Shown here: positions 15,001 through 28,654 of the stretch, piece after piece
Position numbering within the stretch: position 1 is the first letter of the stretch
Layout of the letters: every line of letters starts with the position of its first letter
Source: Spirodela intermedia
Lineage: Eukaryota; Streptophyta; Magnoliopsida; Alismatales; Araceae
Direction: 5' to 3'
NCBI GenBank assembly: GCA_902729315.2
Contig: LR746281.1
Span: forward strand, 1,431,001 to 1,495,000
Length of the DNA: 64,000 nt
Translations under genes and position numbers: made by a program
The notes under the pieces: model-generated
Databases searched by the model: none
Told to the model about the DNA's origin: nothing
Seen by the model: only the letters and a program-made list of their open reading frames with translations

Positions 15001-18000
15001 ATGAAGGAAAAAGGTAACATATCCATGTATTACTAGTTTTCACATGAAAAATACATACCGTCTGAAATATTTCGGTTGATTCAATCGACTAAGAAAGTAG
15101 TCAACAGCTTCTGTCGCATATCTATTTAAAAACTTTGTAAGTGGAAGGGAATAAGGGCTATTAATTTCACTGTAAAGTTGTCCTGGAGGAAGAGCCCCTT
15201 CAAGATCAATTGTCATGGTGACAAGATCATCAAGAAACTTCCCAGCTGCTGGCGGGAGCAGGTGAAAAAGCTCTATCATCGCTGCATGAAAAGAGGATAT
15301 CTTGTAACCTTCTGAATTTGAAGGAATACCGGAAAAACCATAAAATAATTCATTACCTGCTGCAACTTTTGGCTCATCACCAGCCTTCCATGACTTCTGA
15401 CTCTGTGCCAATTTTTCAGGTTCTAGCCATTTCTTCAAGTGATCCAGCAACTTTACACCAAGGGTTACATTGAACCAGTTGGATAGAAGTTCAAGTAGAC
15501 GTGCTAAACCTTGCAAAAGTGGCATTGTAAGGCTCTTCGTGTGGGCTAGATTAACTAAAATAGGCCTAAGACTGTTTTGTAACAGCTCTTTTGGCATCCT
15601 TTGTTGCTGAATAACCTGTGAAACAATTTCATCATAATATGCAACCAAACTGAAAATTTCTGAAAAAGATATGAATAGGATTTAAAGTATAAAATTGACA
15701 AATGAAAAATTATCTAAAGTTGTGAAGCATTTAGCAACTACAGTATCGGTGAGAGGGTGGGGAATGGCATATTATGTGAATAAGAACCACACCATATTCA
15801 TCTTACCCACTTTAATGGATAGGCAGCCTCTCTGACGTAAATGGCAATAAATTACTCCCCACTTGGGAAGGTTATAAAAAATCCCAACTATCGCACCCAA
15901 AATGTAGCGTTACCTCATGTCTACGTTTGGAATAATCTCTCTTCACTGAATAAGGTTATTTCCCATCATTCCCACCCTCCCCCTCCCCCACCCCCTTCCC
16001 CAAAAAAAACAGAAAGAAAAAAAGGTACATGATATACTACATGATATATGTATAAGCATGCCTCCCTCAAAAGAAGAACGAATGGATTGTCATTTAAAAG
16101 TCATTCCATGTAAACCATGTTTAATGAGAGAACTAGTCACCAGTCGAAGTCCTTCCTTTGCAGCAGCAACAATTTCCGGTGTACGACAAGTCAATGACTT
16201 AAAAAACATAGAAATGACCCTTGCACGAAGATCAGCATGATTTGGTGCTCTGAAGTCCGCCCAGATCATTGCCGTGCAGAGAAGTTGAATGCACGCTGTC
16301 CGAAGTTTGTTTAATGTTGACACGACCTTCGGGTTTATGAATTTCACAACCCACACAGTCTCATCTGCGTCTGCTATTTGCAGAGCGTCTTGCAAAAAAC
16401 TCACTACCTCCTGAGTCATCTTAAGCAGAGGAGGTCGCAAGGACAGAAAGATGTTCATAGCAGCAACAGTACCAACCTGACACAAGAAAATTAGGAAAGC
16501 CTCTAATTACTGTTTGATAAAATAAACATAATTCAAATAGAATTCTATGAGTGCATAAATCTCAAACGAAATCTACCTGTTGCTCAATGTTTTTCAATCG
16601 TAAAGGTCGCATTATGAGAGGCTGAAGAAAAGGCTGATAATGAGGCTCAAGCAGCTCAGACACTTCACTGCCAGTCCTATTAGCCAGAAAGGTCAAGCAA
16701 GACTGGACATTCTTCCTCACAATAATGGATGCATTAGGATTAAATAGTTCAGAAGCAAGAAATTCAACAACCCCTTGAAAGCTTTGCCTTCGGGATTCAT
16801 TGATTGCCTCTTGAGCAGTATTTACTACCCGGAGAACTTGAGTAAGAACCTGACTGGTCTCATCCTGTTCCTTATTTGCATGGGCAGGAAGTCTTTTAAG
16901 AACATACACAAGACCTCTGACAATCCTCACCTGAAATACACAGACAGTGTCGACAGGAACCTTACTAACCAGTGCCCCAAGTCCCATGACACCACCGATT
17001 TGAGCTTGCCACGTGCAACCATAACAGCAATGCAACAGACGAGGTAGTAACTGTTCAAACACAGGGATCCGGATGCCTGAAGCTGGCGTGTAAACAGTAT
17101 TCAAAGTCGGACTAGAGACTGTCATGGGAGTACTAGAAAGTCCTCTAGGGTTTTGTACACTTGTATGCTTGGAACGCACAAGAAGAAGAAGTGTTTCCAC
17201 AAACATATTCAGCGCATGAAGAGCAGCCTTGGCATGAAGTCGATTTTCACCTGCAAGGACTTCTACCAGAGCATCCAAAAATATCGAAGGATCTAGCTCC
17301 TTAAGACTAGAGCATACACTACCTCGTGACCTAGAATTTGGGTTGTTGTTGGATCCAAACGTTGAACCAACTTGCTGTGCATTTGCCACTGAAGCATTAG
17401 CTGAAGTACTATCAACATGGAACATCATTGCAAAATGATGACAGACATTTTCAACAAAATCGTCATTTGGGATGGTGAGGTCTATTTCTGCGCTAGCAGA
17501 TATAGAAGTCATCAAAAGAATCTTGAAGACGGATTTCTCAGCCATGAGCTGAGTCTTTGTCTTCACTCCCAAGTCAAGCTGTCGAATAAACATATTTAGG
17601 AGGCAACGATTTGTACATAGAAATACATAATATCGCAGAGAAAGAATCCATTGAACGTTCATTGTAAAACATGAAGGAGATTCTACAGAGAACAAACGGA
17701 TAAATAATGGACATTCATCTACTCATGTGTACGCAATTCAATGATAAAAGTAGGTAAACTTCAAAAACAATTCATAACTTGCATTCCAAGTCACCAATAT
17801 ATTTGGCAAGGAAATTAAGATTCACTAAAACAACATAATTGTGGATATGTTTGGATGAAAAACTGTCAGTGAATCAGATAGGATACCAAATCCACATAAA
17901 TATATATGACATTCGGCATGGTATCATATCTCACGGTTTTAGAAGCCTGTGAAGCAGCCATCGTCGTCGGCCATAAGCTTCACAAACTGTGAGTGAGAGA

Positions 18001-21000
18001 AAGGCAATGGCGCCAGCTGACCTTTAATCCGCCAGATCGACTATACCCACCCTTTCCTACACTGTTTTTGTCGGTGACTCCACCTCGTACAGCTTCAGCT
18101 TCATTCTTCCCAGTTGTGTGAAGCCACACAACCACTAAGTCTCCTCCTTCGCCATCACCTTTCCTAATGCCTTCTGCTCCACAAGTCTGGTGTCTCCTAC
18201 TCAGGCTTCCACTCCAAGAATTTCTTCTTCCTCTATTAACAGACTCCCAGTCTAGGATTTTCGAACATTATTGTTACTTGATCGACCTTATTAGTTGCAC
18301 ATTATAGTAATCACAATTGCAATAGTGATGCAGATTGGCACATTACATTTCGCTTCCCCCTCCCGACCTCCTGCCACAGCTCTACCAAAGGACTGTCAGA
18401 CCCTTGTTGTGTGAGCAAGTTTGCAGTGTACAAAAGAGTTATTCACTTGATGCCTCAACCCAAAACCCGTAAAATGTTTGCATGCATGCCTACAACTTTT
18501 CACAAGATTGTTGTGGACAAGATTATTTATGACTACTATTTGTTAAGTAGCAGTCGTTTATTCCTTAGATAGCAAGCTATAGCAAACGGAGGACTACAAA
18601 AGGACTGCTAATGAGCCTGTTAAAGTATAGAGTTCAATAGCCACATAGTCTCTAACTAGTTTGACAATTAGAGATGAGTTGACAATTCGTCTGTTTCCAC
18701 ATTTACATATACACAATTGCAGAGAGAGGTCGCGAATCAACTATGAAATTTCCTTATATCCTTCGATTTAGAGGCCAGAACGTAAGGATAAACAAAGATG
18801 AGTAATAAATTTGACACCAATGCATGCAAGAATCCCAATGGAGGCGGCAAATAAAAATTATCCTAAAATAAACAGGAGAAAAGAAATAACTAAATGAACC
18901 AATATGCTATCATAAGGCCATAAAGAAAGACAAATGATAATGCAGAATGAAAAACTATTTCAGAAAACTTACAGCGAGGAAACATTTTTGTGCTACAATT
19001 AAATTTAGGAAAAATAAGAAATGGAATAAGATTTAAGATTTAAATAGTATGGACCAGGCGAAAATAGAATTTCTTTGAAGAGATATTCATGGGAAAGATC
19101 GAAAAAATATCATCGGAATGCTGAAATGACATGCTCGATCAGAATGTGGACCTCTGACCTAAATCTAGTAAATGGAAAATTGACATAGACAATCTTTCAT
19201 CAATATGCATCTTATCTAACGAGGATAAACTTCTGTTCTCAACTGATAGGGAGTAAAGATTGTGGCTGCTAAGGCAACACTATGGTGATCTATGTGGTTA
19301 CCTACTACCTTACTGCCGGATCAAGAAGCCATAATCACTAAGGAAAACTATGATTTGCTAAACCTAAGATTTAATGATTTTCGTGAACAGCACATAGAAA
19401 GTGAAAACCAAAATATTTATGTCTGTACAGCACTGTCAAACACTTATTGACAAGCTACATCTCAGAAACTACTTAAGACCATTGTTGAATGACCAATCTA
19501 CTATGAGAGACATTTTTTTATGCGTTCATGAAAGTGTCCTGGTATCGTCGCTTAAGAATTTATTTCTCAGAACAATATCAAGTGAAAAATGATATTATCT
19601 CTCGAATGAAACTTTTGATGACTGAATATGTTTTAGAAATGTAAAAAATCATGATTCTAAATACTTATTTTCATAAAATAATTAGCCAAAAAGATATCAA
19701 AGATGACAGACAAGCTAGCCAAGACACTAAAGGGACCAATCCAAGCAACTTTTAACCATACTCGCTTTGGTACCAAAACATATTTTATTCCTGTAATCCC
19801 TAGTTAATCACAGGACACCAAGGCCTAGTAGGTGTCATATTGACAGCAGTGCCAAAGGGATCCAGAACAATAGATTGAAGTCCAAAGTATATTTATGGAG
19901 AGGGATTCGAGGACTTGCTCGGTACATGGTAAGTAGAGGCACCAGTAGTCAATAAGACATTTAACCTTCTCAGCAACTGGCCAAAATACTAATTTGGAGG
20001 CAAATGATGGAAACCAACTGGCCAACATGTAATAGAAAAATGGAAAGCCAACACAGGGAGTGAACTTCCATAGAAGTGAAATGGATACATCCAAATACTT
20101 ATATTTCAAAGAGGAAAGCAAGACTTTCATACCCTAGTTATCAGTAAGAAACGAACTCCAAAAGTTGACCACATCAAATATAAGGACACTTTTTACCAGC
20201 AGGAAGGAGTGATTGGAACACCAAAAAAAAAAACCAAAGTTGATGAGTAATAAAACCCCTTCCAAGAACCATGGGTCAGAATAGCATTTCTTACTGGATG
20301 CTCTCAAATTTCCAGGTCTAGATTCCTCCCCGATAGGATTCTGACAACTTTATTGGAACATCATTAAGAGTGATCTCACAGTTGCCATCAAAGAATTCCG
20401 GCTGTCTATCAAACACCTAAAGTCTCGTCCCGAAAAAGGGCTAAAAAAAGATTCAGAAGGCACATGTATCAGACTACTTGATGGATCCTACAAGACAATC
20501 ACATACATGACGGTCAACAAATTGAAATAGATTCTGGATGAACTTATGGACAATAATTGCTGACCAACAAGCTTTCATAAAAGGAAGGTTTATCTTTTTT
20601 GATAATTTTACGCTTGTGTAAGAAACAACCCATGACAAGAAATAATTAAAAGGAACAGGAGTATCAAGAGCAAGGAGCGAATCCTTCAAATTCTAGCATG
20701 CGCAACTGCAAAATACAATTACACGGCATTTCAATCCTCATCTAGATTATAAGCAAAATATGAGGCACACCAAAATCCACAACTAACCTTTGCAGCAGAT
20801 ATTTCTGTCCGACGCCGAGAAGGATCTACTGTAGATAACAACAGTGATCCTAGATGACTTGGATTCACTCCCTCGCTTGAAATATTTCCCGATAAATTCA
20901 AAAGAGATGCCAGGCATACCCTAACAAATCTCAGTGCCTGTTTCCTGTAGAATGCCTCAATGCTACCATTGTTTTGCAAAACTGCCGCCACAGCCAGGTG

Positions 21001-24000
21001 TATGCAACGATCTAGTGGGACCAAGAACGGCGTTGATGGCTCAAAAGTAAGAATTAAACGTAGCCCATGCTCAGGGTTCTCCTTGCACTCTAGAGAAAGC
21101 GGCTCTTTCAAGAAGCGTCGGTTTCGGCCCCCCAATTTTCCAAGCAACTGCAGGGCTTTTGCACCCCAAGGGTATGGAGGAGGCCTCAGGTGTGACCATA
21201 AAGCTAGAATAACCTCTGACATGACATTTGCCATATTAGGCTCCAAAAAATCAGGATTCAGGCTATCAATCCAATATTCAAGTGTTCTTAGACCCAAACT
21301 TACAAGATCATCATTTCCTTTCAAAGCATAAACTAGAGGCCTATGAAGACGAGGAAGATGAGGAAGCAATGAACTTAATCGGGCAGGTAATGTTAAGCAG
21401 AGTTCTAGAACAAGGTCTCTCATATCCTCACCACTAGGTCCTTCAAGCATAGCTAACAGCGTATTCAGACAAGGTTGCAGTAACGGTACTAGATCTCGTA
21501 GTAGACTGTCAAACTTCCCTCCAGTTAGTGCTCGGAACATGTTTCGAAGGAGCTGCATATATCCCAGTGGATTGTCAACTTCCATGGCGTTCTTCATGCA
21601 CACTTCCATGATAACAGCAACATGAGGCTGAAGGATACGTTCACATTCTGCAGAAGCTTTACCAACCGCAATGAATACAAAACGAAATAACTGTAAAACC
21701 AGTTTCGCAGCAGGTGTATCTGGTTGCTTCAAAATATCAAGTTTGCTACTGACAAGAAAATTAACCAGAACATCTGTGAAGGGCCTTAGAACCTTGGGCA
21801 CTTGCAGGAGGGTAGAAAATATGTGAAGCAATTGAGTACTGCTACACATGCACTCAAAAAGGTGTGGCATACAGAGTGAAAACATGTCCATAAGATCACG
21901 AGGCCCCATTATAGTTAATATCTGTGAAAAATGGTGCACCATTTCCCTCTCTTCATCTTTTTCTCTGAACACAGCTAAGCAATGAACACCGTTCTTTAGA
22001 ACGCCAGAGGCTTTCCTAACCTGCCAAGTGCTCTCATTAATGTATTCAGAATGGAACTAGCATGAGAGTTAGGATAATTATCTACATTAAGCTAGAAGTA
22101 CCTCATCGTCTCTCATTCCTTTGAACATTTGAGGAAACGCAGAATTGGAGGGAGAGGCCGGCACCTGTGAATGCATCCCCTGTGAGGTTGACGAAATCTG
22201 TAATGAAGAAAGATTGTCATGACATGACACCAGTAAGAAAACCAAACGTTTGGAGAAGGAGGCGAGGTGGAAAAGGGGACCTGAGATCGTGGAATATGTG
22301 CATTAGTAATGCTCCAAACTATCGTCTTCATTCCTGCAGAAGATATACATAAAATGAAATCTCCTATGCATCAAAGATTAGTCCATTATAAGTTATAACA
22401 AGAAAAAAATGATACATGACTTTTTCAAAAAGAAAAACAGATCTTAAAGAAAGAGAGCATGAGAATCGGAGATTACTCAGGGACCTGACTTATTTACAAA
22501 GAGAAGAAATGGCAAACTCAGTGTAGGAAATCCCTGATGACCTGGATCTGCTATGAGGCTCTGAATCCTAAATCAATTCAAAGACTGTTCAAGGGTTTAA
22601 GCGATGGATAAGAAGTACCATTATAGTGGGAAAGTTTAAAGAACTTTTGCTGCTATGAAAATGTTCCGCATACAAGAATTATCATGCATATGCAGGGAGG
22701 TATATAACGCAGGTCAATTTAGAGATCTATATATGAAGATAAAATGGCATAACGCCTGGTGAAGGGATCTACATACGAGACTCATCTTTTGCAGGTTCTA
22801 CATCAGCAAGATGCAGGTCCATTTAGAGACTATGTTCAGGGTGCTTCATTGTTGACCATGCGGACACCAATCCTCGAGGAGCACCTCTCAGTAGACAGTT
22901 TAAGTATCTGGGACAACTCTTGGAGACGTTGGAGAGTGGGAGTATGTGAACGAATGGAGATTGAATGGAACTGATAAAGAGAGTGAACATAGAAGGTCAT
23001 CCACTAAATTCACACAGTCAGCTGGTCAACAGAAATTGATGCCGATTATATTAACAAGTAATCTTGAAAAGCAGCTCATGGTAGGAGGGTTGAACAGGTA
23101 AGCCAGCTGGTTTAGACATTGGAAAGATGAAATGCAACATAAATGAGACCGTTAAATTGACCTTTTTTTTTTCTTTGTTATGAAGGTGGAGGGAAAATTC
23201 AACTATTCGAAACTAAGGAATCACATTGTATCTCGAGAGAAAAGCCAATTATAAACCCCCGTTTCGGCGTACAATCTTTGACTACCCTCCATCCAACTCA
23301 ATTCCCTGTAAGATGCTAGGTAAAACAGCATGACAAGGATTCGGAAAAAATTAAAAACAAAACACACAGCCCTCTCGGGCCCACCTGGGCTCTATAATAA
23401 ACCAGAAATTCTTTGTTGATGAGAAGAGAGCATTAGGCATCACAGCAATGGCTTCCATACCGAAAACAGTCGTTGAATCTTCTGCAGAGAATAGAGTACA
23501 AACTGAAAGGTCTCAAATGACTATTGTATATGAGAGAAAAACCCACAGGAGCAGTGAAAAATCGACGACAATGCATTGAAAGATTCTTGAAGATCGTTGA
23601 AAGATAACAAAATTGGCTTTTCTTTCTCACGGTAAAAAAAAAAAGGCAAACAGTGCATGTTATAAAAGGCAGAAAGACTCAAGAATGAGATCAGTACATT
23701 GGCAGACTAATTAAATAAGATGAAGCGCACGGTAAGAGATCAATGAACTCGTTAAACAACCCCCTAATAGTCCTTGGGAAAATACACATAACAGCTGTTT
23801 CGTTTGATGTCACACCATGCTAATAGTGCGTCCATGCTGCAAATTTCTTTGCAAGGATAGTAAGAAATTATGGATATTTTTAATGGAAGAAATCAAAGGA
23901 TATTTAAAAAAAGGAGGATTTAAACAACAACATGTCTTCTATCCACTTCTCTTCCAAGCGTATACTTATGCACCTGCTCATGGTCATGTTTTAAATGTAA

Positions 24001-27000
24001 ATGCATAAACTTTTAATGAATCCTCGGAAATTTCAGGTTTTGACAATAAATCTAGCTCATTACTTGTGAAACGTTCAATTACTCGAATATATCAACAGAA
24101 TAGTTTGATCCATTCTGTTAATGATTCTAACCAAAATAGATTCCTCTGAGGCAAAAAGATTTTTCATTATCCAATGATATCAGAGGGTTTTGCTATCGTG
24201 TGGATATTCCTTTTTTGCTGCGGCTGACAAAACCTAAGACTGCAGAGGAAATTAACTGAAGAACTCCAGAGAAAAAGTATGGAAAAGTGTCTATAATTTC
24301 CCTGACCCACACCTAACCTCCAACCTAGAACCGTCACACGTCATCCAAAAAAAAGTTCTCCTTCAGATAAATAAACTGAACATAAATGGCAACGAAAAAC
24401 AAAAATTTAGAACCGTAGCCTGTGTAATTACATTGGACCGTCAAACTTACGTTCTTGGCAAGTATATGACCCATCTATGGCAAATCGGTAATCATGAGAA
24501 GGATCGTATTTCAGAGAAAGACAGTGGCAGATTGGTGTACACACACGTCCATATAGATGGAAAGATTGGATCCACCAGTACTATTTCACAAAGTGGACGT
24601 TGTTCCTTACCCATGACTAAAGTTCTAATGAGATGTTTGCAGTCACTGACTTCCTTGGCATATTCTGAAGGGGACGATTGGCTCACAATTGTCTGCAAGA
24701 AAGTTGAATACCACAGTTCAGCAAATAACGGACGTACAAAAATGAATAATTGCAGAAACAAGAAGTATATGGTTTTCTTGCTAAAATTCGTTTTTTAATG
24801 TCATCCGTGCCTTATACTATATCAAACCAGAAAGAATAAGAACCATACAGACACTAATACTATCACATTGACATGGAAACCAAAGAGCTGTGAACCATAA
24901 TCTCGGGGCAGGAAACAACAAAAACGTACAGCCAACCTAAAGTGTAGCGACTAATCAAACGTGTAAAAGTTTCAAGCAAACGAGTTCCCTTCATCATCGA
25001 TCAGCAACAAATCCCACATGCTCTTTATTTCGTCTAAAGTTATTTCGACAGTAAGGGTGCAGGTGAAGTCAGGTATATAACCTGAGGATTGCCCTGGTGA
25101 ATGCCCAGAATTAGAGTTGATGATTTTTTTCCGTAATAGGCCATAGTAGAAGGGATAATTAGAAAATGAAAACAATGATGCCCCAAGGAACTAATGAAGG
25201 ATAGCTGCTAATGATTATTCCTCAAGGGACAAAGAGACAGCATGTTAGTACCACTGTATATCCCGATTTAGGCGCTCATGTGGGGAGAAGGTGACAAAAT
25301 ATTACTTATTTCTTGGCATTCTCATTTACATTGGAGATATAGCAGATGGTATTATAAAAAATAGGCGATGTATGAAATCTCCTAGTTGTACAAGACTAGT
25401 GGGCATGCTGGCAGCAACAGAGGATTTTCAAAGGTGATTGTAAAGTCTTATGGTTCGCATCAGATAGAGTTTTTTAGCCATCTGGCACGAGAAGAGAAGC
25501 TTGATGTTCTAACAAAACAATAGCTCTGCATAGAGGGTGGTTATTACTCTTGTCAAACACGAGAGAGCAGGCAATGACCTTTTGAAATGAGGACAGATAA
25601 TATACCACGGTCTAGATGTTTGCTCAGCACAGAGTTTTGAAATAGACTTTGAAGGTGCTGTCTAGAGGCTTTTCAGACAACATTGGACATACATATATAT
25701 ATCATTGTTTCATTTTAACACTTGACGAATACCTGGATTTATATAGTCAAAAAAACAAGCTCAATGAAAAATTGTTCAGACTATCATCATCTCCGACAAT
25801 AATTTTAGTCAATAACTTCAATCAGTCGTCCTAAATAAGCTCAGAATATCTTTTCAGATCTGAGATTACATACCACAGAGTTCAACATTTATATCCATAC
25901 TTGATACTCGGATCTTCTGTTACCATATTTTTGGGTTACTAAAAACGGGCCACAAGAACGATATTAAGTACGAAGGTTCATCGAACTACCAACAAATCTT
26001 CCCGTCCAAATGGCATTCATCCCCAATGACAGAATCACATAACACGTTCCTGACAATTTGCAGAGTACAATAACAAAATCCAAAATATTTGGAACAAACT
26101 TCTATGGGATAACTGTACGAGTAGATGTAACATCTCAACATGCAGTACAAGACATAAAGGACTGATGAAAAAAGAAGTCACTAAAGCACGGAATAAAAGG
26201 TAGCATCAGCAAATAGATTTAAGAAAACGAACCTGAATTGGCATCTCAACTGTTGCCTTCGGGGTTGTGGACTGATCCCTAGCCGGTTCAGCACCTTCCA
26301 GCAACTGATTCATACACAAGACTCAAAAATGAATGGCTATAGAAATATAAATACAAAAGGAAAAGGAAATGTCTCAAACAACCTACAGCTTTTGTAACAC
26401 TGTAAAGATATACTATCCAACATAGAGGCAAAGATTCAGGGTGCCCGTTTACATGTATTCGGTCTCTTCTTCGTATTCGTAAAGCTATATACATTACCCA
26501 GGATTTCTGATTTAGATAAAACCAGATAATAAATAGCCAACATATTGCTGCATTAAAGAAATGAGTAAAACGAAATAGACCTAATTCCTACATCACAGAA
26601 CTCAGATTCTACTGGAACATAATAGAAAGATCAGAATTCAAAGGGAGGACATCGAACACTACCTTCTCAAAAAATCAAAATTAAAAAAACAACCTCCAGA
26701 ATACTCTGGAGAGGGAAAGCCTGTGTAACCGTTAAGCTATGAATGCTGTAACTAGGTCACAAAAGCTCGCCAAGATGTCAGAAAGTTAGCAGGTGAAAAA
26801 AATCAGGGTGTTAATCCAATATATCAATCATATTTCTGGAGCACAATTGTCAGAGCATAAAAAAAGAATACTCTGGCTGGACTACAGAAAGGTAAAACTA
26901 AAAATATTCTGGATAAAAAAATAGCTGTTGTCTGATCATAGAAGAAATAGTGCAGCTAAACCAATTATACTGCAGAATAGCACAAGAAAAAGAAAAATAT

Positions 27001-28590
27001 ATAATTTAATGTGTCCTTCTACGGAAAAAAAATGATAGGGAGGGATACTGAGAAGAAGGCTGACAGGAAGAAAAGTCCAGGAGTATGGAGAGAAGGAACC
27101 AAAAGTTTCAGCCATATTCCCTCACTAGATAGAGGTGAGATGGAGTTTGAGCAGTAGCAATTAAAGAACATCATGTTCGCTTATAGTAAACTTATGTAGT
27201 CTTTTTTACCCTAAGTTTGAGGAAAATGAAATTATTAATTGATTCCATGGTCAGTAATACGGTTACAAACAAGTCAAAGAACTACTAACAAAATTCGGCA
27301 GTATAATAGATAAATGAGGATCACAGTGTAATACCCGGGGAATATTACGCTTGAGGGAGTGAAACTTCCCAACAAAAGCATCCAAAATCCTTCCCTGACA
27401 AATAAAAGATGAAAAAGAAATGAAAGAACTTCAGCATCTACTGATTCAAAAAATATAACCCCCTCATTAATTTATGCGTAAATAATAGCAATATCCCAGG
27501 ATCAACTAGCTGTTAAGAAATCAAGAGCATTCCTCGAAAATATAAAGCAATTGCCAAAGATTTGTCTGCATTAAAACATTTCAAATCGGCGCTCTACCAA
27601 AATGTGTTTTCAACACACTTTAGCGTAAGCAGTTATTCCACAGAAAACAATGAATACTTTAACGAGTAAATCCAGCCATTAAAGGTCCACTAGGCATATT
27701 AGGGAAACCCTAGGACCAAACCAGTAAGATCCGAGCTTCATCCATAGTTGGCTGGTCAACACCTTTCTCGTAGATTGGCTCCACCTTAAACAATATAGAA
27801 AAAATCATCATTATATATTTGTAATTCTGAAATAAGCAATTGCCAATATTTTGTTCCTCTCAAAAACGCACCAAATTCAACAGCAGTCGAGCACATGTGG
27901 TACGGATAGAAAGGTTCAAGGATGAATCATGCAAACTCCTTGAAAACAAGTAAACCACTCGTGACAGCTGCAATGTGACCCGAATTCCGTCAGGAAAACA
28001 AGAGAGAAAGAAAGTGCTCCAGCAATTATCAAAACGATTAAGGACCAGCTGGATGTTAGAGAGCTAAGCAGATGAAAATATTAGGGTACATAAAACAAAA
28101 ATTGTGAAAGCACACTAATCAATGCTTTCTGGTTTTGTAACTGTCTTTTAATCTAGCTTGATGTAAAAAACCTAGGCAGATAAACATCAGCAAACATAGA
28201 ATATAATTTAACAAAAGCACAATATTCAAAATTAAGAGAAGAAATAATACACGGTGGAAAATTAGTACCAATGTCAAGAATCGTGATGGTACGTGCTTGG
28301 GCCTACTGGTATGTACAAAATTTGGTGACGAAGTTCAACTTCCTTGTTAGGAAGCTAGAAAACACGGCATGATCGTTGAAGCACATATTAAAACGAGAAC
28401 GATCAAACTCTTAAAACCAAAAAAAAAAAACCCTGTGCCTAGAAGACCAGATTCTACCCACATAATGAAACATCATTCCCCTATTTCGCATTATAAAAGA
28501 AAGAAAACTCTTAGTAAGTAGCTCTCATCCATAGATATGTGATTGTTTCGTTACCTCCCCAAAGCATCAAAAAGTCACCAAAGTATGAGT

Positions 28591-28654
<64 letters not shown>

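Noticed and set aside
19825-20130. 101-codon minus-strand frame in TRA1 intron 13
   Set aside because: No similarity recognised; it borders the LINE remnant and is probably transposon debris.
24972-25175. Possible extra TRA1 exon in intron 9 (open minus frame)
   Set aside because: Its peptide does not match the TRA1 family, and exons 9 and 10 join in phase without it.
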